Below, piece by piece: positions 16,618-25,330 of a stretch of DNA of 40,894 nt. The position numbers were made by a program, and so were the translations under genes. This DNA comes from DATNIC01 sp035604635 (GTDB lineage: Bacteria > Vulcanimicrobiota > Vulcanimicrobiia > Vulcanimicrobiales > Vulcanimicrobiaceae). Below the pieces are notes generated by a model. That model did no database searches and was not told where the DNA came from. It saw nothing but the letters and a program-made list of their open reading frames with translations. Where the stretch lies: assembly GCA_035604635.1 (NCBI GenBank), contig DATNIC010000252.1, positions 1 through 40,894 of the forward strand. The letters are read 5' to 3'. Each line of letters starts with the position of its first letter. The first letter of the stretch is position 1.

Positions 16618-16644
16618 AACGAACGCATCTGAGGTGCGTTCGTT
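16618..16644 (+). other. Hairpin covering the ynfA start codon
   Basis: A perfect 10-bp stem, AACGAACGCA (16618-16627) with TGCGTTCGTT (16635-16644), has the 7-nt loop TCTGAGG. The GTG start of the next gene begins on the last loop base (16634). The stem is followed by TCTCTG, a weak T-rich tail. It may act as a terminator after the MOSC gene, as a translational gate for ynfA, or both. Confidence 0.6.
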
Positions 16645-16960
16645 TCTCTGGTACGCCGCAGCCGCGGTCTTGGAGATCGCCGGCTGTTCGGCGTTTTGGA
16701 CGTGGCTGCGCCAGGGCGGAGCCGCCGCGATCTATGTCCCTCTCGGCCTGACGATTCTCGCCGCCTTCGCGGCGGCGCTCACGCGGGTCGACGTCGCGTT
16801 CGCCGGCCGTGCATTCGCCGCGTACGGCGGGATCTACGTCACCGCGTCGCTCGCCTGGCTCACGTTCGCCGAGCGGCGCATTCCCGACCAATGGGATCTG
16901 ATCGGCGCCGCGATGTGCATCGGCGGCGCAGCCATCATCGTCCTCGCCCCGCGCGGGTGA
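16634..16960 (+). CDS. ynfA: YnfA/UPF0060 family small membrane protein
   Basis: A 108-residue protein with four hydrophobic segments, exactly the family length. Hallmarks are the E-I-A-G-C segment in helix 1 (VLEIAGCSAFW), GRAFAAYGGIYV before helix 3, and D-x-x-G-A in the last helix. The family is related to small multidrug resistance proteins and its role is poorly defined. The start is GTG at 16634, inside the loop of a strong hairpin, with GAGG immediately in front. This unusual position suggests control of initiation by RNA folding. proC begins 4 nt after the stop. Confidence 0.9.
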   Translation: MRSFLWYAAAAVLEIAGCSAFWTWLRQGGAAAIYVPLGLTILAAFAAALTRVDVAFAGRAFAAYGGIYVTASLAWLTFAERRIPDQWDLIGAAMCIGGAAIIVLAPRG

Positions 16961-16964
16961 GCTC

Positions 16965-17711
16965 GTGAAGATCGCGATCGTCGGCCTGGGCCGGATGGGT
17001 TCGGCGCTGCGTTCCGGTTTCGCATGGGATGCTCGCGTCACGAACGTAACGGGGACGCGCAGCGGCGACGACAACGTGCGCGCGATCGACGGCGCCGACG
17101 TCGTCGTCCTCGCGGTGAAACCACATCACGCGCGAACGGTCATCGAAGAGCTTGCGCCGCATCTCGGTGCCGCTCTGCTCGTCTCGATCTGCGCCGGGAT
17201 TCGGCTCGACGACCTCACGCTGTGGTCGGGCGGGCATCGCCGGATCGTCCGCGCGATGACGAACACGCCGGCGCTCGTCGGAGCAGCGATGACGGTCCTC
17301 GCGCCGGCGGCCGATCTTCCGGCCGCAGATCTGGAACTCGCACGCTCGCTGTTCGCCGGCCTCGGGCAAACGGAGATCCTCGACGAAGCGCTGTTCGACG
17401 CCGTCACCGCGCTCAGCGGATGCGGACCGGCGTACGTTTTCTCCGTCATCGAAGCGCTCGCCGACGGCGGAATCGCGCTCGGCATCCCCGCGAAGGTCGC
17501 ACGGAAACTCGCGGCGCAGACCATCCTCGGCTCGACGAAGCTGTTCGTCGAACGCGAGGCCGAGCCGGCGGAATTGCGCGAAGAAGTTGCGACGCCGGGC
17601 GGGGCGACCGTCGCAGGGTTGCACGTCTTGGAGGCCGCCAAGCTGCATCAGACGTTTGTCGACGCGGTCGCTGCGGCGGCCCTCCGCAGCGCTGAACTGC
17701 GCGGCAAATGA
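16965..17711 (+). CDS. proC: Pyrroline-5-carboxylate reductase
   Basis: A 248-residue cytosolic enzyme for the last step of proline synthesis, reducing 1-pyrroline-5-carboxylate with NAD(P)H. The N-terminal Rossmann motif is GLGRMGSAL (residues 7-15). The VVVLAVKPH segment closes the nucleotide domain. The C-terminal dimerisation domain carries the signature ALSGCGPAYVF and the E-x-V-A-T-P-G-G-A-T segment, both diagnostic. The length is slightly short for the family (about 265). The start is GTG at 16965, 4 nt after ynfA; the frame is otherwise intact. Confidence 0.95.
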   Translation: MKIAIVGLGRMGSALRSGFAWDARVTNVTGTRSGDDNVRAIDGADVVVLAVKPHHARTVIEELAPHLGAALLVSICAGIRLDDLTLWSGGHRRIVRAMTNTPALVGAAMTVLAPAADLPAADLELARSLFAGLGQTEILDEALFDAVTALSGCGPAYVFSVIEALADGGIALGIPAKVARKLAAQTILGSTKLFVEREAEPAELREEVATPGGATVAGLHVLEAAKLHQTFVDAVAAAALRSAELRGK

Positions 17712-17741
17712 GAAAGGCCCGCACCGTTCGAAGAGCGCGAC

Positions 17742-18758
17742 GTGCCGTTCCGTGTCCTCTATGCCGATCCACAGTGGGCCGTACGCGACGGCCGTCCCGA
17801 CCCGGCTCAAACATCGATCGAACGCGACGTCTACGATAACCGCTTTTCCCTAGAGCTCGGCATCTTCGCGGACGGCGCGTACATTCGGGAAGGTCCCCGG
17901 TTCCTCGAACACGCCCGCGGCGCCGATGCGATCCTGATCTCGCGAGTGCACATCACGCCGGAGGTCGTCGGGGCGATACGGCCGAGCTGCAAGGTCGTCG
18001 TCCGGCAAGGGATCGGCTACGACACGCTCAATCCGCCGCTGCTTAGAGAGAACGGGATCCTCGGGTACACGGTCCCGGACTACTGCATCGACGAGGTCAG
18101 CAACCATACGCTCGCGATGATCCTTGCGCTCGAACGGCGGATCGTCGCCCAGAACGCTCGGGTCAAGGCCGGTCGATGGGGCGCCCACATGACCGGATAT
18201 CCGCGCCGGCTTTCGCACTGCACGCTCGGCATCATCGGCTTCGGGCGCATCGGGACGGTGACGGCACGCAAAGCCTCCGCGATCTACGGCCGGACGATCG
18301 CGTACGACCCGTACGTCAGCGCCGACCTCATGGCGGCGCACCGCGTTGAACGGCGCGAGCGGCTCGATGCGCTCCTCTCCGAAGCCGACGTCGTCGCAAT
18401 TCATGCGCTCCTAAACGAAGAGACACGGCATTTGATCGACCGCTCGTCGATCGCGCTCATGAAGCCCGACGCGATCCTGGTGAATACCGCACGCGGCGGA
18501 ATCGTCGATCCGGAAGCGGTTTTGGAACGGCTCGAGGCCGGAAAACTCGGCGGCTACGCGTCGGATGTCTTCCACCCCGAGGATCCCAACGCGCACCCCG
18601 TCAACAAACGCATCCTCGGTTTCGAAAACGCGATCGTCAGCTCACACTGCGCATTTCTTTCCGCAGAGGCCGAGGTCAGCATCCGCCGCCGCGTTGCCGC
18701 GTTGATCGTCGAGATTCTAACGACCGAGAACAGGCCGGCACTCGGACGCGTCGCGTGA
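17742..18758 (+). CDS. D-isomer-specific 2-hydroxyacid dehydrogenase (CtBP-like)
   Basis: A 338-residue NAD-dependent enzyme. The nucleotide-binding motif is GFGRIG near residue 166. The catalytic triad is visible: Arg in NTARGGIVD, Glu in DVFHPEDP and His in SSHCAF. The QGIGYDTLN and N-H-T-L-A-M-I-L-A-L-E-R segments place it near the C-terminal-binding-protein/phosphoglycerate-dehydrogenase-like branch. It interconverts a 2-keto acid and a D-2-hydroxy acid; which one is unknown. The start is GTG at 17742, after GAAGAG. It overlaps the AbrB-type gene by 4 bp, so the two probably act together, perhaps on a transported hydroxy acid (inference). Confidence 0.9.
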   Translation: MPFRVLYADPQWAVRDGRPDPAQTSIERDVYDNRFSLELGIFADGAYIREGPRFLEHARGADAILISRVHITPEVVGAIRPSCKVVVRQGIGYDTLNPPLLRENGILGYTVPDYCIDEVSNHTLAMILALERRIVAQNARVKAGRWGAHMTGYPRRLSHCTLGIIGFGRIGTVTARKASAIYGRTIAYDPYVSADLMAAHRVERRERLDALLSEADVVAIHALLNEETRHLIDRSSIALMKPDAILVNTARGGIVDPEAVLERLEAGKLGGYASDVFHPEDPNAHPVNKRILGFENAIVSSHCAFLSAEAEVSIRRRVAALIVEILTTENRPALGRVA

Positions 18759-19807
18759 CGATGTGGATCCTGCTCGTCGCGGCCGCGGTCGCGGCCGCTT
18801 TCGGCATGCAGTACGTCGCGATGCCGGCGCCCTGGATGATCGGACCCTTGATCGCGGGGATCGCCTTCGCGTGCGCCGGCGTGCACCGTCGACTGCCCCG
18901 TTCGTTCTTCATCGCCGCTCAGGCCGTGATCGGCTGCCTCTTCGCTCAGGCCTTTACGCCGACGGTCGTCGGTTCGCTCGCGTCACATTTTCCAGCGATG
19001 TTCGTCATCGTGCTGCTGATGGTCGCCGTGACTGTCTTTTGCGGCTGGGCGCTCAGCCGCATCAGCTCGCTCCCACCGATGACGGCGGCATTCGGCTCGA
19101 CACCCGGGAATGCGGCAGCGATGATCGCGATGAGCGCCGATTTTGGGGCCGATCCGCGCATCGTCGCGTTCATGCAGTACATCCGCGTGATCCTCGTCAT
19201 CATGACGGCCTCGCTCGTTACGCGTTTCGTCTTTCACGATACGGTCGGCGCAAATCCACTACTGGCGCGCACGACCACCTCGACGCTCGGCACGGTCGAA
19301 AGTTACGGCGCCACCCTGGTGATCGCGGTCGTCGGCGTCCTGCTCGCGCGGCGTGCCCACTTGCCGTCGCCAAACGTCATCGGCCCAATGGCGCTCGGCG
19401 CTACGCTCTCCGGCTTCAACGTCGTCCATCTAGCGCTGCCACTGTGGATCCTCGATGCCGCATATCTCGCGGTCGGACTCTCGATCGGGCTATTATTCAC
19501 GGTCGCCGCGCTCAAGTACGTCTTCTCGATCTTGCCGCAACTCCTCACATCAACGGTTCTCTTGGTCGTGCTCTGCGCCGTTCTCGCGGCTGCGTGGTCC
19601 AGACTCGGACACATCGACCCGTTTACCGCGTATCTCGCAACGAGCCCGGGCGGGCTCGATTCGGTCGCGATCATCGCGTTCACCGGCGGCGGCGACGTAC
19701 CGGTCGTTCTCTCGTCGCAGGTGCTGAGGCTCTTCGTCGTCGCGCTCTTGTGCCCGTCGCTGGCACGCTACATCGGGCGCATGATTCCCTCGCCGAGGTC
19801 CGCGTGA
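18755..19807 (+). CDS. AbrB-family membrane protein
   Basis: A 350-residue polytopic membrane protein with about 10 helices in two homologous halves. Each half has the family pattern: MPAPWMIGPLIAG in the first, PSPNVIGPMALGA in the second, and the first half continues to SRISSLPPMTAAFGSTPGN. This is the protein group often labelled ammonia monooxygenase or AbrB duplication domain. Neither label is biochemically sound, and it is most probably a transporter (inference). The start is GTG at 18755, overlapping the hydroxyacid dehydrogenase stop. The mutM-like gene begins 4 nt after it. Confidence 0.87.
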   Translation: MTMWILLVAAAVAAAFGMQYVAMPAPWMIGPLIAGIAFACAGVHRRLPRSFFIAAQAVIGCLFAQAFTPTVVGSLASHFPAMFVIVLLMVAVTVFCGWALSRISSLPPMTAAFGSTPGNAAAMIAMSADFGADPRIVAFMQYIRVILVIMTASLVTRFVFHDTVGANPLLARTTTSTLGTVESYGATLVIAVVGVLLARRAHLPSPNVIGPMALGATLSGFNVVHLALPLWILDAAYLAVGLSIGLLFTVAALKYVFSILPQLLTSTVLLVVLCAVLAAAWSRLGHIDPFTAYLATSPGGLDSVAIIAFTGGGDVPVVLSSQVLRLFVVALLCPSLARYIGRMIPSPRSA

Positions 19808-19811
19808 CTCG

Positions 19812-20711
19812 ATGCCGGAGCTACCGGACGTCGCCGCCTACATCAGCGCACTCGAACGACGCATCGTCGGCCGGCCGCTCGAAGGGGTGCGTGTGGCGAG
19901 TGTCTCCCTATTGCGCACAGCCGATCCGCCGCTCGCAGACGTGGAAGGACGCGTCGTGCACGAGATTCGGCGCCTCGGCAAGCGCATCGCTATCGGCCTC
20001 GAGGACGATCTATGGCTGGTGATCCACCTGATGATCGCCGGACGCCTCCAGTGGCGACCGCCGGCCGCGAAGCTTGCGGGACGCAACGACCTCGCGGCTT
20101 TCGATTTCCCTAACGGCACGCTGGTGCTCACGGAAGCCGGCACGAAACGCCGTGCATCGCTGCACCTTATCCGGGGCGAAGAAGCGCTCTACGCACTCGA
20201 CCCCGGCGGCATCGACGTCTTCGGATCCGATCTCGACGCGTTCCGGCGCGCGCTCACCGTCGAGAACCGCACGCTCAAACGCGCGCTCACCGATCCGCGC
20301 ATCGTCAGCGGGATCGGCAACGCCTATTCCGACGAGATCCTCCATGCGGCGCAGCTTTCACCGATCGCGCTCACGCACAAACTGACGCCCCACGAATGGG
20401 AGCGGTTGTTCGCAGCGACGTGCAAGACGCTGCAGTCCTGGATCGAGCGCTTGAGCGCGGAAACGGGCGAGGGTTTCCCAAAGCGCGTAACCGCGTTTCG
20501 CAAAGACATGGCCGTCCACGGCCGCTTCGGCAAGCCCTGTCCGCGATGCGGCCAGCCGGTGCAGCGCATTCGTTATGCCGACAACGAGACGAACTACTGC
20601 CCGCGGTGTCAGACCGGCGGAACATTGCTTGCCGATCGCAGCCTATCGCGACTGCTGAAAGCGGATTGGCCACGCACTCCCGAGGAGCTCGACGAGCTCA
20701 AAGGGGGCTAA
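19812..20711 (+). CDS. mutM: Fpg/Nei-family DNA glycosylase
   Basis: A 299-residue base-excision repair enzyme. The mature N-terminus PELPDVA supplies the catalytic Pro and Glu, and a lysine in RRLGKRIAI is at the expected position (about 58). The helix-two-turn-helix segment carries RIVSGIGNAYSDEIL. The C-terminal zinc finger is C-x2-C (CPRCGQ) and C-x2-C (CPRCQT). The arginine that probes the oxidised base in E. coli Fpg (Arg258, two residues before T-F-Y-C) is replaced by Asn (ADNETNYC), so lesion range may differ. The symbol reflects the family only. The final stop overlaps the convergent tcuB-like stop by 4 bp. Confidence 0.85.
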   Translation: MPELPDVAAYISALERRIVGRPLEGVRVASVSLLRTADPPLADVEGRVVHEIRRLGKRIAIGLEDDLWLVIHLMIAGRLQWRPPAAKLAGRNDLAAFDFPNGTLVLTEAGTKRRASLHLIRGEEALYALDPGGIDVFGSDLDAFRRALTVENRTLKRALTDPRIVSGIGNAYSDEILHAAQLSPIALTHKLTPHEWERLFAATCKTLQSWIERLSAETGEGFPKRVTAFRKDMAVHGRFGKPCPRCGQPVQRIRYADNETNYCPRCQTGGTLLADRSLSRLLKADWPRTPEELDELKGG

Positions 20712-21814
20712 GGCGGCTGATGGGAGACGTCGCGCTGCTCGTGCGCGTTCTTTACCAGCGCGAGCGACCGATAGACGAAGTGAACGAACTTGCTGTACGG
20801 GGCGGTGACGAAGAAACCGACGAGGGCACCCAAATGGACGCCTAGGAGCGTCCCCATCATGTTGGTCGACCGAAACGCGAGGAGCGCGAGTCCCGTGAGG
20901 GCGACGAGCTCGAGCGTGGCGAGGAACGCGTAGTCCATCGCGATCATCCGCCCGGACGCCGGTTGTGGATCGCTCGCGCGTTTGATCGCGATGAGACCGG
21001 CAGCCCCAACGACGATCCCGATTCCGCCGATCGTCCCAAGGATGACCGGGACGCTGAGCAGCGGATAGGGCGGAAGCCGGCCGAAGAACCCTTGAGCGAT
21101 CGCAGCTACGGTCGTCGCTGCGAAGTCGCACAGGAAGCCCCAAAAGACCAGCATGTGAAAGACTCTACGCAACTGCGATCCGCGGTGGACGTCGTAGCAT
21201 CCGCTCCCGCCGCCTTTGAGATAGACGAGTGTCAGGGCATCGTACAACGCCCTCCCGACCGACGCGGGCGACAGGAACGCAAAGCCCGGGCCGATGTCTG
21301 CGGCATAGTCGACCGCACCAATCGCTAGGATGGCGACGCCGTAGAGTGCAAGCGCGATGGCGGGGACGACCAATGCAGAGTAGGGTACAACGCGGTAGAA
21401 CGCCCCCGAGCCTAGCTGCTGCGTCCATAGCGCTGCGACGCCCGCGCTCGCGACGACGGCGAGTAGGGTGACGACGATGCCGGCGAGCGTGAAGACCGAC
21501 GCAGCCGTAAGCGGCGTGCGGAACAATCGCGCGAACACGCGCGGGAAGCCGTAGCGCTCGTACGTTTGCGCCCGTCCCTCGGCTAAGATCGCCGGGACGT
21601 TGACGTTGAACTCGTGCGGCGGAGAGAACATGCAGGCGTCGTAACACATCTTGCAGTCGTGGCAAAGGTTCGAAAGATACGCAAGGTCGCGCTCTCCAAA
21701 CGCCGTGCGCAGCTCCGCGGCGCCGAATACCGCGCAAAAGCCTTCGCAGTAGCGGCATGCGTTGCAGACGGTGAACTGCCGGTCGAGTTCGGCGGTAAGA
21801 TCAAGCTCGAACAT
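20708..21814 (-). CDS. tcuB: TcuB-like membrane iron-sulfur electron-transfer protein
   Basis: A 368-residue protein with two [4Fe-4S] motifs at the N-terminus: Cys17-20-23-27 (CNACRYCEGFC) and Cys51-54-57-61 (CHDCKMCYDAC), followed by the family segment PPHEFN. About six hydrophobic helices follow, with histidines suited to heme or quinone contact (HMLVFWGF, SKFVHFVYR). In Salmonella TcuB reoxidises TcuA and passes electrons to the quinone pool. The ATG at 21814 overlaps the tcuA-like gene by 14 bp, as in real tcuAB operons. It is the last gene of the long minus-strand unit, and its TAG overlaps the stop of the DNA glycosylase gene. Confidence 0.9.
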   Translation of the reverse strand: MFELDLTAELDRQFTVCNACRYCEGFCAVFGAAELRTAFGERDLAYLSNLCHDCKMCYDACMFSPPHEFNVNVPAILAEGRAQTYERYGFPRVFARLFRTPLTAASVFTLAGIVVTLLAVVASAGVAALWTQQLGSGAFYRVVPYSALVVPAIALALYGVAILAIGAVDYAADIGPGFAFLSPASVGRALYDALTLVYLKGGGSGCYDVHRGSQLRRVFHMLVFWGFLCDFAATTVAAIAQGFFGRLPPYPLLSVPVILGTIGGIGIVVGAAGLIAIKRASDPQPASGRMIAMDYAFLATLELVALTGLALLAFRSTNMMGTLLGVHLGALVGFFVTAPYSKFVHFVYRSLALVKNAHEQRDVSHQPP

Positions 21815-23192
21815 ACCGTGCTGCCGCCCTCGTACCTGCGATGCGCCCGAAGACGCTCCCGATCGTCAATCCGAATCCGGCCAGATAGCCGCGCGAGAGG
21901 ATGTTGCCCGACATGCATTCGCCGGCGGCGAACAAATTCTCGAATGCGTCGCCGTCGTGCCGAATGACGCGCGCGTCGGCATCGACCTCGACCCCGAGAT
22001 ACGTGAACGTGACACCCGGGCGGAGCGGATAGGCGTAGTAGGGGGCAGTGTCGATCCGTTGCGCCCAATGCGTCTTCGGAGGCGTCAATCCGCGCGTGGT
22101 GCAATCGTCGAGGACGCCGAGTTGCACCGCCCCACCGGGTGCGACCGACGCGTTGAACGCATCAACGGTCGTCACGAGCCGCGCGGGCTCGAGCTCGAGC
22201 AGACACGCCAATTCATGCATCGTCGGTGCACAGAGCGGCCGGTAGACCGCGGGGATGAAATGGCCCATGACCTTCGCGTCAAAAATCGCGAACGCCGTCT
22301 GACCGGGCTGTTGTGCTATCAGGTTGCCCCAGATCGCGTAACGCTTCGGCCACAAATCTTCACCCTCGTCATAAAAGCGCTCCCCGAGCCGGTTTACGGC
22401 GATGCCGAACGGGATCGCGTCGATCCGGGTCACGATCCCGCCGTCGAATTTTGGGGCACGCGCGTCGACCGCGATGCAATGCAAGCCGCGCGGGTCGCCG
22501 GTTTGCCGTGCTCCGACCGCGAACATCGCCTTCAACGCGATACCCTTATTGTACGGCGTCCCACGGATGAGGAAGTGCTCGGCGGCCGGTCCCCAGTACT
22601 CTTTGAGCCACTCGACGTCGGCTTCGAAGCCGCCGGCGGCGACGATCGCTGCCCGGCACCGGACGCGGTATTCGGCGCCGTCGCGGTCATACACCACGCT
22701 GCGCACCGCCGTTCCATCGCACTCGATCGCGCGAACTGCGGCCTCGTACTCGACCCGCACACCCAGACGAATCGCCGTTTCGTAGTACGTGTTGACCAAG
22801 TGCTTCCCACCGCCGAGAAAAAAGCCGTTCGTTCGGCCGAGCTGCAGCGTCCCTCTGAGCGGTCTCTGCCAGCGCACGCCTTGTTGCTGCATCCATTGCG
22901 CGAGCGTGAGCGATTCGCGAACCGTGAGCTCCGCGAGCGGACGATTCGTCTCGCCTTCGGTCACGCGCAGCAGATCGTCGAGGAGCTCTTGCTCGGAGTA
23001 CGTCTCCGTTGCCGCCGCATTCGGACCGTAGTGCGCGAAGCGGATATCTCTCGTATGCCGGGTGTTTCCGCCGCGCAGATGTACCGGCGCAGCCTCGAGC
23101 AAGGTCACGGTGGCACCGTTGCGTCGCGCCTGGATCGCCGCGCAGAGCGCTGCGTTTCCTCCGCCGCAGACGACGACGTCGACGTCGCTCAA
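21801..23192 (-). CDS. tcuA: TcuA-like FAD-dependent dehydrogenase
   Basis: About 463 residues, the length of Salmonella TcuA (tricarballylate dehydrogenase). It opens with the FAD motif VVVCGGGNAALCAA, has the RGGNTRHTRD segment typical of TcuA, an AIVAAGGFE strand and a C-terminal AAGECM-GNI--RGYLAG segment. TcuA oxidises tricarballylate to cis-aconitate. Here the neighbours differ from classical tcu loci (no tcuR or tcuC), so the acid may differ too. The start is assigned to TTG at 23192, immediately before the FAD domain and 4 nt after the upstream stop; a farther start would overlap the upstream gene by about 100 bp. Confidence 0.87.
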   Translation of the reverse strand: MSDVDVVVCGGGNAALCAAIQARRNGATVTLLEAAPVHLRGGNTRHTRDIRFAHYGPNAAATETYSEQELLDDLLRVTEGETNRPLAELTVRESLTLAQWMQQQGVRWQRPLRGTLQLGRTNGFFLGGGKHLVNTYYETAIRLGVRVEYEAAVRAIECDGTAVRSVVYDRDGAEYRVRCRAAIVAAGGFEADVEWLKEYWGPAAEHFLIRGTPYNKGIALKAMFAVGARQTGDPRGLHCIAVDARAPKFDGGIVTRIDAIPFGIAVNRLGERFYDEGEDLWPKRYAIWGNLIAQQPGQTAFAIFDAKVMGHFIPAVYRPLCAPTMHELACLLELEPARLVTTVDAFNASVAPGGAVQLGVLDDCTTRGLTPPKTHWAQRIDTAPYYAYPLRPGVTFTYLGVEVDADARVIRHDGDAFENLFAAGECMSGNILSRGYLAGFGLTIGSVFGRIAGTRAAARYVRA

Positions 23193-23196
23193 CGCG

Positions 23197-23766
23197 CTAC
23201 TTCGAACCGATGGCGCGCATGAATCGGTCGCGGATTTGCGGCGGATCGCGTTCAGGCTCGGCGACCGCGGCGCTCCGATCGATTCGAGCCGCAATCAACG
23301 CCGGACCGGTTTCGGCAAGCGCCGCCGCGAGAAGCCGCTCGAAGCCGTCTTCATCTCTCGCCCAATCGCTGCGACGGATTCCCGCGCCGCGGGCGATCTC
23401 GACGAGATCGCTCGAACGCGCGGTCGCCGTCGGCTGAACGCCGGTGATTTGATAGGACGCGTTGTCCATCACGAGGAGCGTCAAGTTCGCCGGCGCGATC
23501 ATCCCGATCGTCGCCAGGCAGCCTAGATTCATCAGCAGCGAACCGTCACCCTCGATCCCGATGACGCGGCGCTTCGGCTGCGCAAGCGCGACCCCAAGCG
23601 CGATCGGAAACGCAAGCCCCATGCTTCCGAGCATGTAAAAGTTCTGCGGGCGATGTCCGGCCGCAAAGAGATCGAAATTCGTGTTGCCGATTCCGGCAAC
23701 CACGGCCTCGTCGCTGAGCCTTGCGACGAGCCGGCGCATCAGGTCGATGCGATGCAGCTCGCTCAT
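23197..23766 (-). CDS. Thiamine diphosphate-binding decarboxylase subunit, ComE/sulfopyruvate decarboxylase beta-like
   Basis: A 189-residue ThDP-binding domain. The cofactor motif begins with GDGS (73-76) and ends with DN (101-102), the usual spacing for the pyrophosphate-binding fold. An MGLAFPIALG segment lies before it. The companion pyrimidine domain is the next gene upstream, and the genes overlap by 4 bp (ATGA). Split subunits of this size are typical of sulfopyruvate decarboxylase (ComDE) and some phosphonopyruvate decarboxylase relatives. The reaction is decarboxylation of a 2-keto acid to an aldehyde; the specific acid is unknown. There are no coenzyme M genes, so a catabolic role is more likely. 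Confidence 0.85.
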   Translation of the reverse strand: MSELHRIDLMRRLVARLSDEAVVAGIGNTNFDLFAAGHRPQNFYMLGSMGLAFPIALGVALAQPKRRVIGIEGDGSLLMNLGCLATIGMIAPANLTLLVMDNASYQITGVQPTATARSSDLVEIARGAGIRRSDWARDEDGFERLLAAALAETGPALIAARIDRSAAVAEPERDPPQIRDRFMRAIGSK

Positions 23767-24293
23767 GCGCCGAAGACTTTTCCGCCGGTCAGCAGCGGAG
23801 AAAGGACGAACGCTACCGGTGCTTGCGTGGCGACGGCTTGTTTGATCGAACGGTCGAGGACGAATTCCAATGTATCGAGGCGCTCGAGCGTATGATGAAC
23901 GATCCCGAGCGCGTCGCAAACCGGCGCGACGACCCGGCTCGACCACACCTGCCCGATGTTGAATTCTCCGAACGCGCCGCGCTCGGAAACGAGCAAGATC
24001 ACAGGAATCTGATACGCAACGGCGAGCGAGGCAAGGGCGTTGGGGACGTTGCCGAAGCCGCTCGTCTGCATCATCACGACGCCGCGCATCCCGCCCATCC
24101 ACGCACCCGCGCAGATTCCTATCGCTTCTTCCTCGCGCGTCGCAGTGAACGCCGTAAAAAACGGGTCGGCGTGGACGCCGTCGATCAGCGGGATGAGGAC
24201 CTTATCGGGAACATACGTCGTGAGCCGAACGTCGTTGTTCTTGAGCGTCGCAAGGACGACGTCGTGCCAGGCGTCAGTGCTTGCGGAGGGCAT
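23763..24293 (-). CDS. Thiamine diphosphate-binding decarboxylase subunit, ComD/sulfopyruvate decarboxylase alpha-like
   Basis: A 176-residue pyrimidine-binding domain of a split ThDP enzyme. The activating glutamate lies in TREEEAIG (54-56). GAWMGGMRGVVMMQTSGFGN is a characteristic ComD segment, followed by IPVILLVSERG. The YVPDKVL motif near the N-terminus is also usual for the group. It pairs with the following gene to form the active site at the interface. It overlaps the upstream binding-protein gene by 20 bp. No phosphoenolpyruvate mutase or sulfolactate dehydrogenase gene is near, so the keto acid cannot be named. Confidence 0.87.
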   Translation of the reverse strand: MPSASTDAWHDVVLATLKNNDVRLTTYVPDKVLIPLIDGVHADPFFTAFTATREEEAIGICAGAWMGGMRGVVMMQTSGFGNVPNALASLAVAYQIPVILLVSERGAFGEFNIGQVWSSRVVAPVCDALGIVHHTLERLDTLEFVLDRSIKQAVATQAPVAFVLSPLLTGGKVFGA

Positions 24294-25323
24294 CGGCGAT
24301 CGTCTTGGTCGCGACGAGATCGGCGTACGCGTAATCCTCCGAGATCAGACCGACCGATTGGTGGAATTTGACCGCCTTCTCGAAGCCGGCTTGGCTCGGC
24401 ATCGGCGACGAGGGGACCGACGTCGCGCGATAGATCTGCAGCGTCAGGTCGAGCGCCTTCGGATCGAGATTCGGATAGAATTCCTTGAGGAGGTCGCGGC
24501 TGCGATCGGCATCCTTGGCGATCGTCGTGCATGCTTGCGCGTAGCCGCGGATGAAGCCCTCGACCGCCGGCTGCTTCTTGTCGATCTCGTCTTGGGTCGT
24601 AAAGACGACGCCCTGCACTTCGCCCTTCATCGTCGGAATGTCGCCGCGTGCGGGACTGATGAGCGTCTCGCCGATCCCTTCAGCTTCGGCTTGCTGAGCG
24701 AGCGGCCACGCAAACGAAACCAGGTCGACGCGGTTGGTGCGCAGCGCTGCGAGGACCGCCGGAATGTTCGCGCCCACGTTGATCAGCTGCACGTCGCGCG
24801 TTCGATCGATGTTCCCCTGCTTAAGCAAAAACAGCATGAGCGCTTCGGTCCCGCTCCCCGGTCCTGTGATCCCTATGTTCTTCCCGCGCATCGCCTTGAT
24901 CCGGTCGGCGAGGCTGCTCCGTTCGCTGACCTTCGCCGCTTGGAGAAACGTCTTCGAGGCGACGATGTCGACGTAATAAGCGTTGACGCTCGGCGTGATG
25001 ATCTTGACCGACCTCCCGGCCTTCGCAAGCGAGAAGACGTCGGTGATGACCGACGAGCCGATGTCGATGCTCCCGGCCGTGACCGCAGTCCCGACGAGCG
25101 CGCCGGTGCTGAATTCGGTCACCTTGCCGATGTCGACGCCGTTCTGCTGAAAATAGCCGAGCTGCTGGGCTACGTAAAGCGGAAAGTGCGCGATCGAGTG
25201 GCCGATAGAACCGACCGTCAAATTGGTCACGGCGAGCGCCGGCGAAACGCGAAGGAATGCCGGGGCGGTCGCCGCCGCGGCGGCTGCTCGCAAAAAGGCC
25301 GGGCGGGAGAGCGGTGCCTGCAT
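24274..25323 (-). CDS. ABC transporter substrate-binding protein (SsuA/TauA-like)
   Basis: A 349-residue exported solute-binding protein of the nitrate/sulfonate/taurine group. A long alanine-rich signal (FLRAAAAAATAPAFLR, then SPALA) precedes the mature domain with HFPLYVAQQLGYFQQNG and a G-S-I-D-I-G segment. It is the dedicated partner of the permease and ATPase encoded just upstream. The start at 25323 lies 7 nt after the permease stop with GAGG before it. The ligand is probably an organic anion that feeds the pathway encoded by the same unit. It is more distant from the two orphan binding proteins than they are from each other. Confidence 0.9.
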   Translation of the reverse strand: MQAPLSRPAFLRAAAAAATAPAFLRVSPALAVTNLTVGSIGHSIAHFPLYVAQQLGYFQQNGVDIGKVTEFSTGALVGTAVTAGSIDIGSSVITDVFSLAKAGRSVKIITPSVNAYYVDIVASKTFLQAAKVSERSSLADRIKAMRGKNIGITGPGSGTEALMLFLLKQGNIDRTRDVQLINVGANIPAVLAALRTNRVDLVSFAWPLAQQAEAEGIGETLISPARGDIPTMKGEVQGVVFTTQDEIDKKQPAVEGFIRGYAQACTTIAKDADRSRDLLKEFYPNLDPKALDLTLQIYRATSVPSSPMPSQAGFEKAVKFHQSVGLISEDYAYADLVATKTIADALRKH

Positions 25324-25330
25324 GCTGACC

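Noticed and set aside
18755..19807. Ammonia monooxygenase
   Set aside because: That database label for the AbrB duplication family is misleading; the protein is a polytopic membrane protein without copper-enzyme features.
21762..23222. 486-codon plus-strand frame opposite tcuA
   Set aside because: Antisense of a clear FAD-dependent dehydrogenase; no ribosome site or family resemblance.
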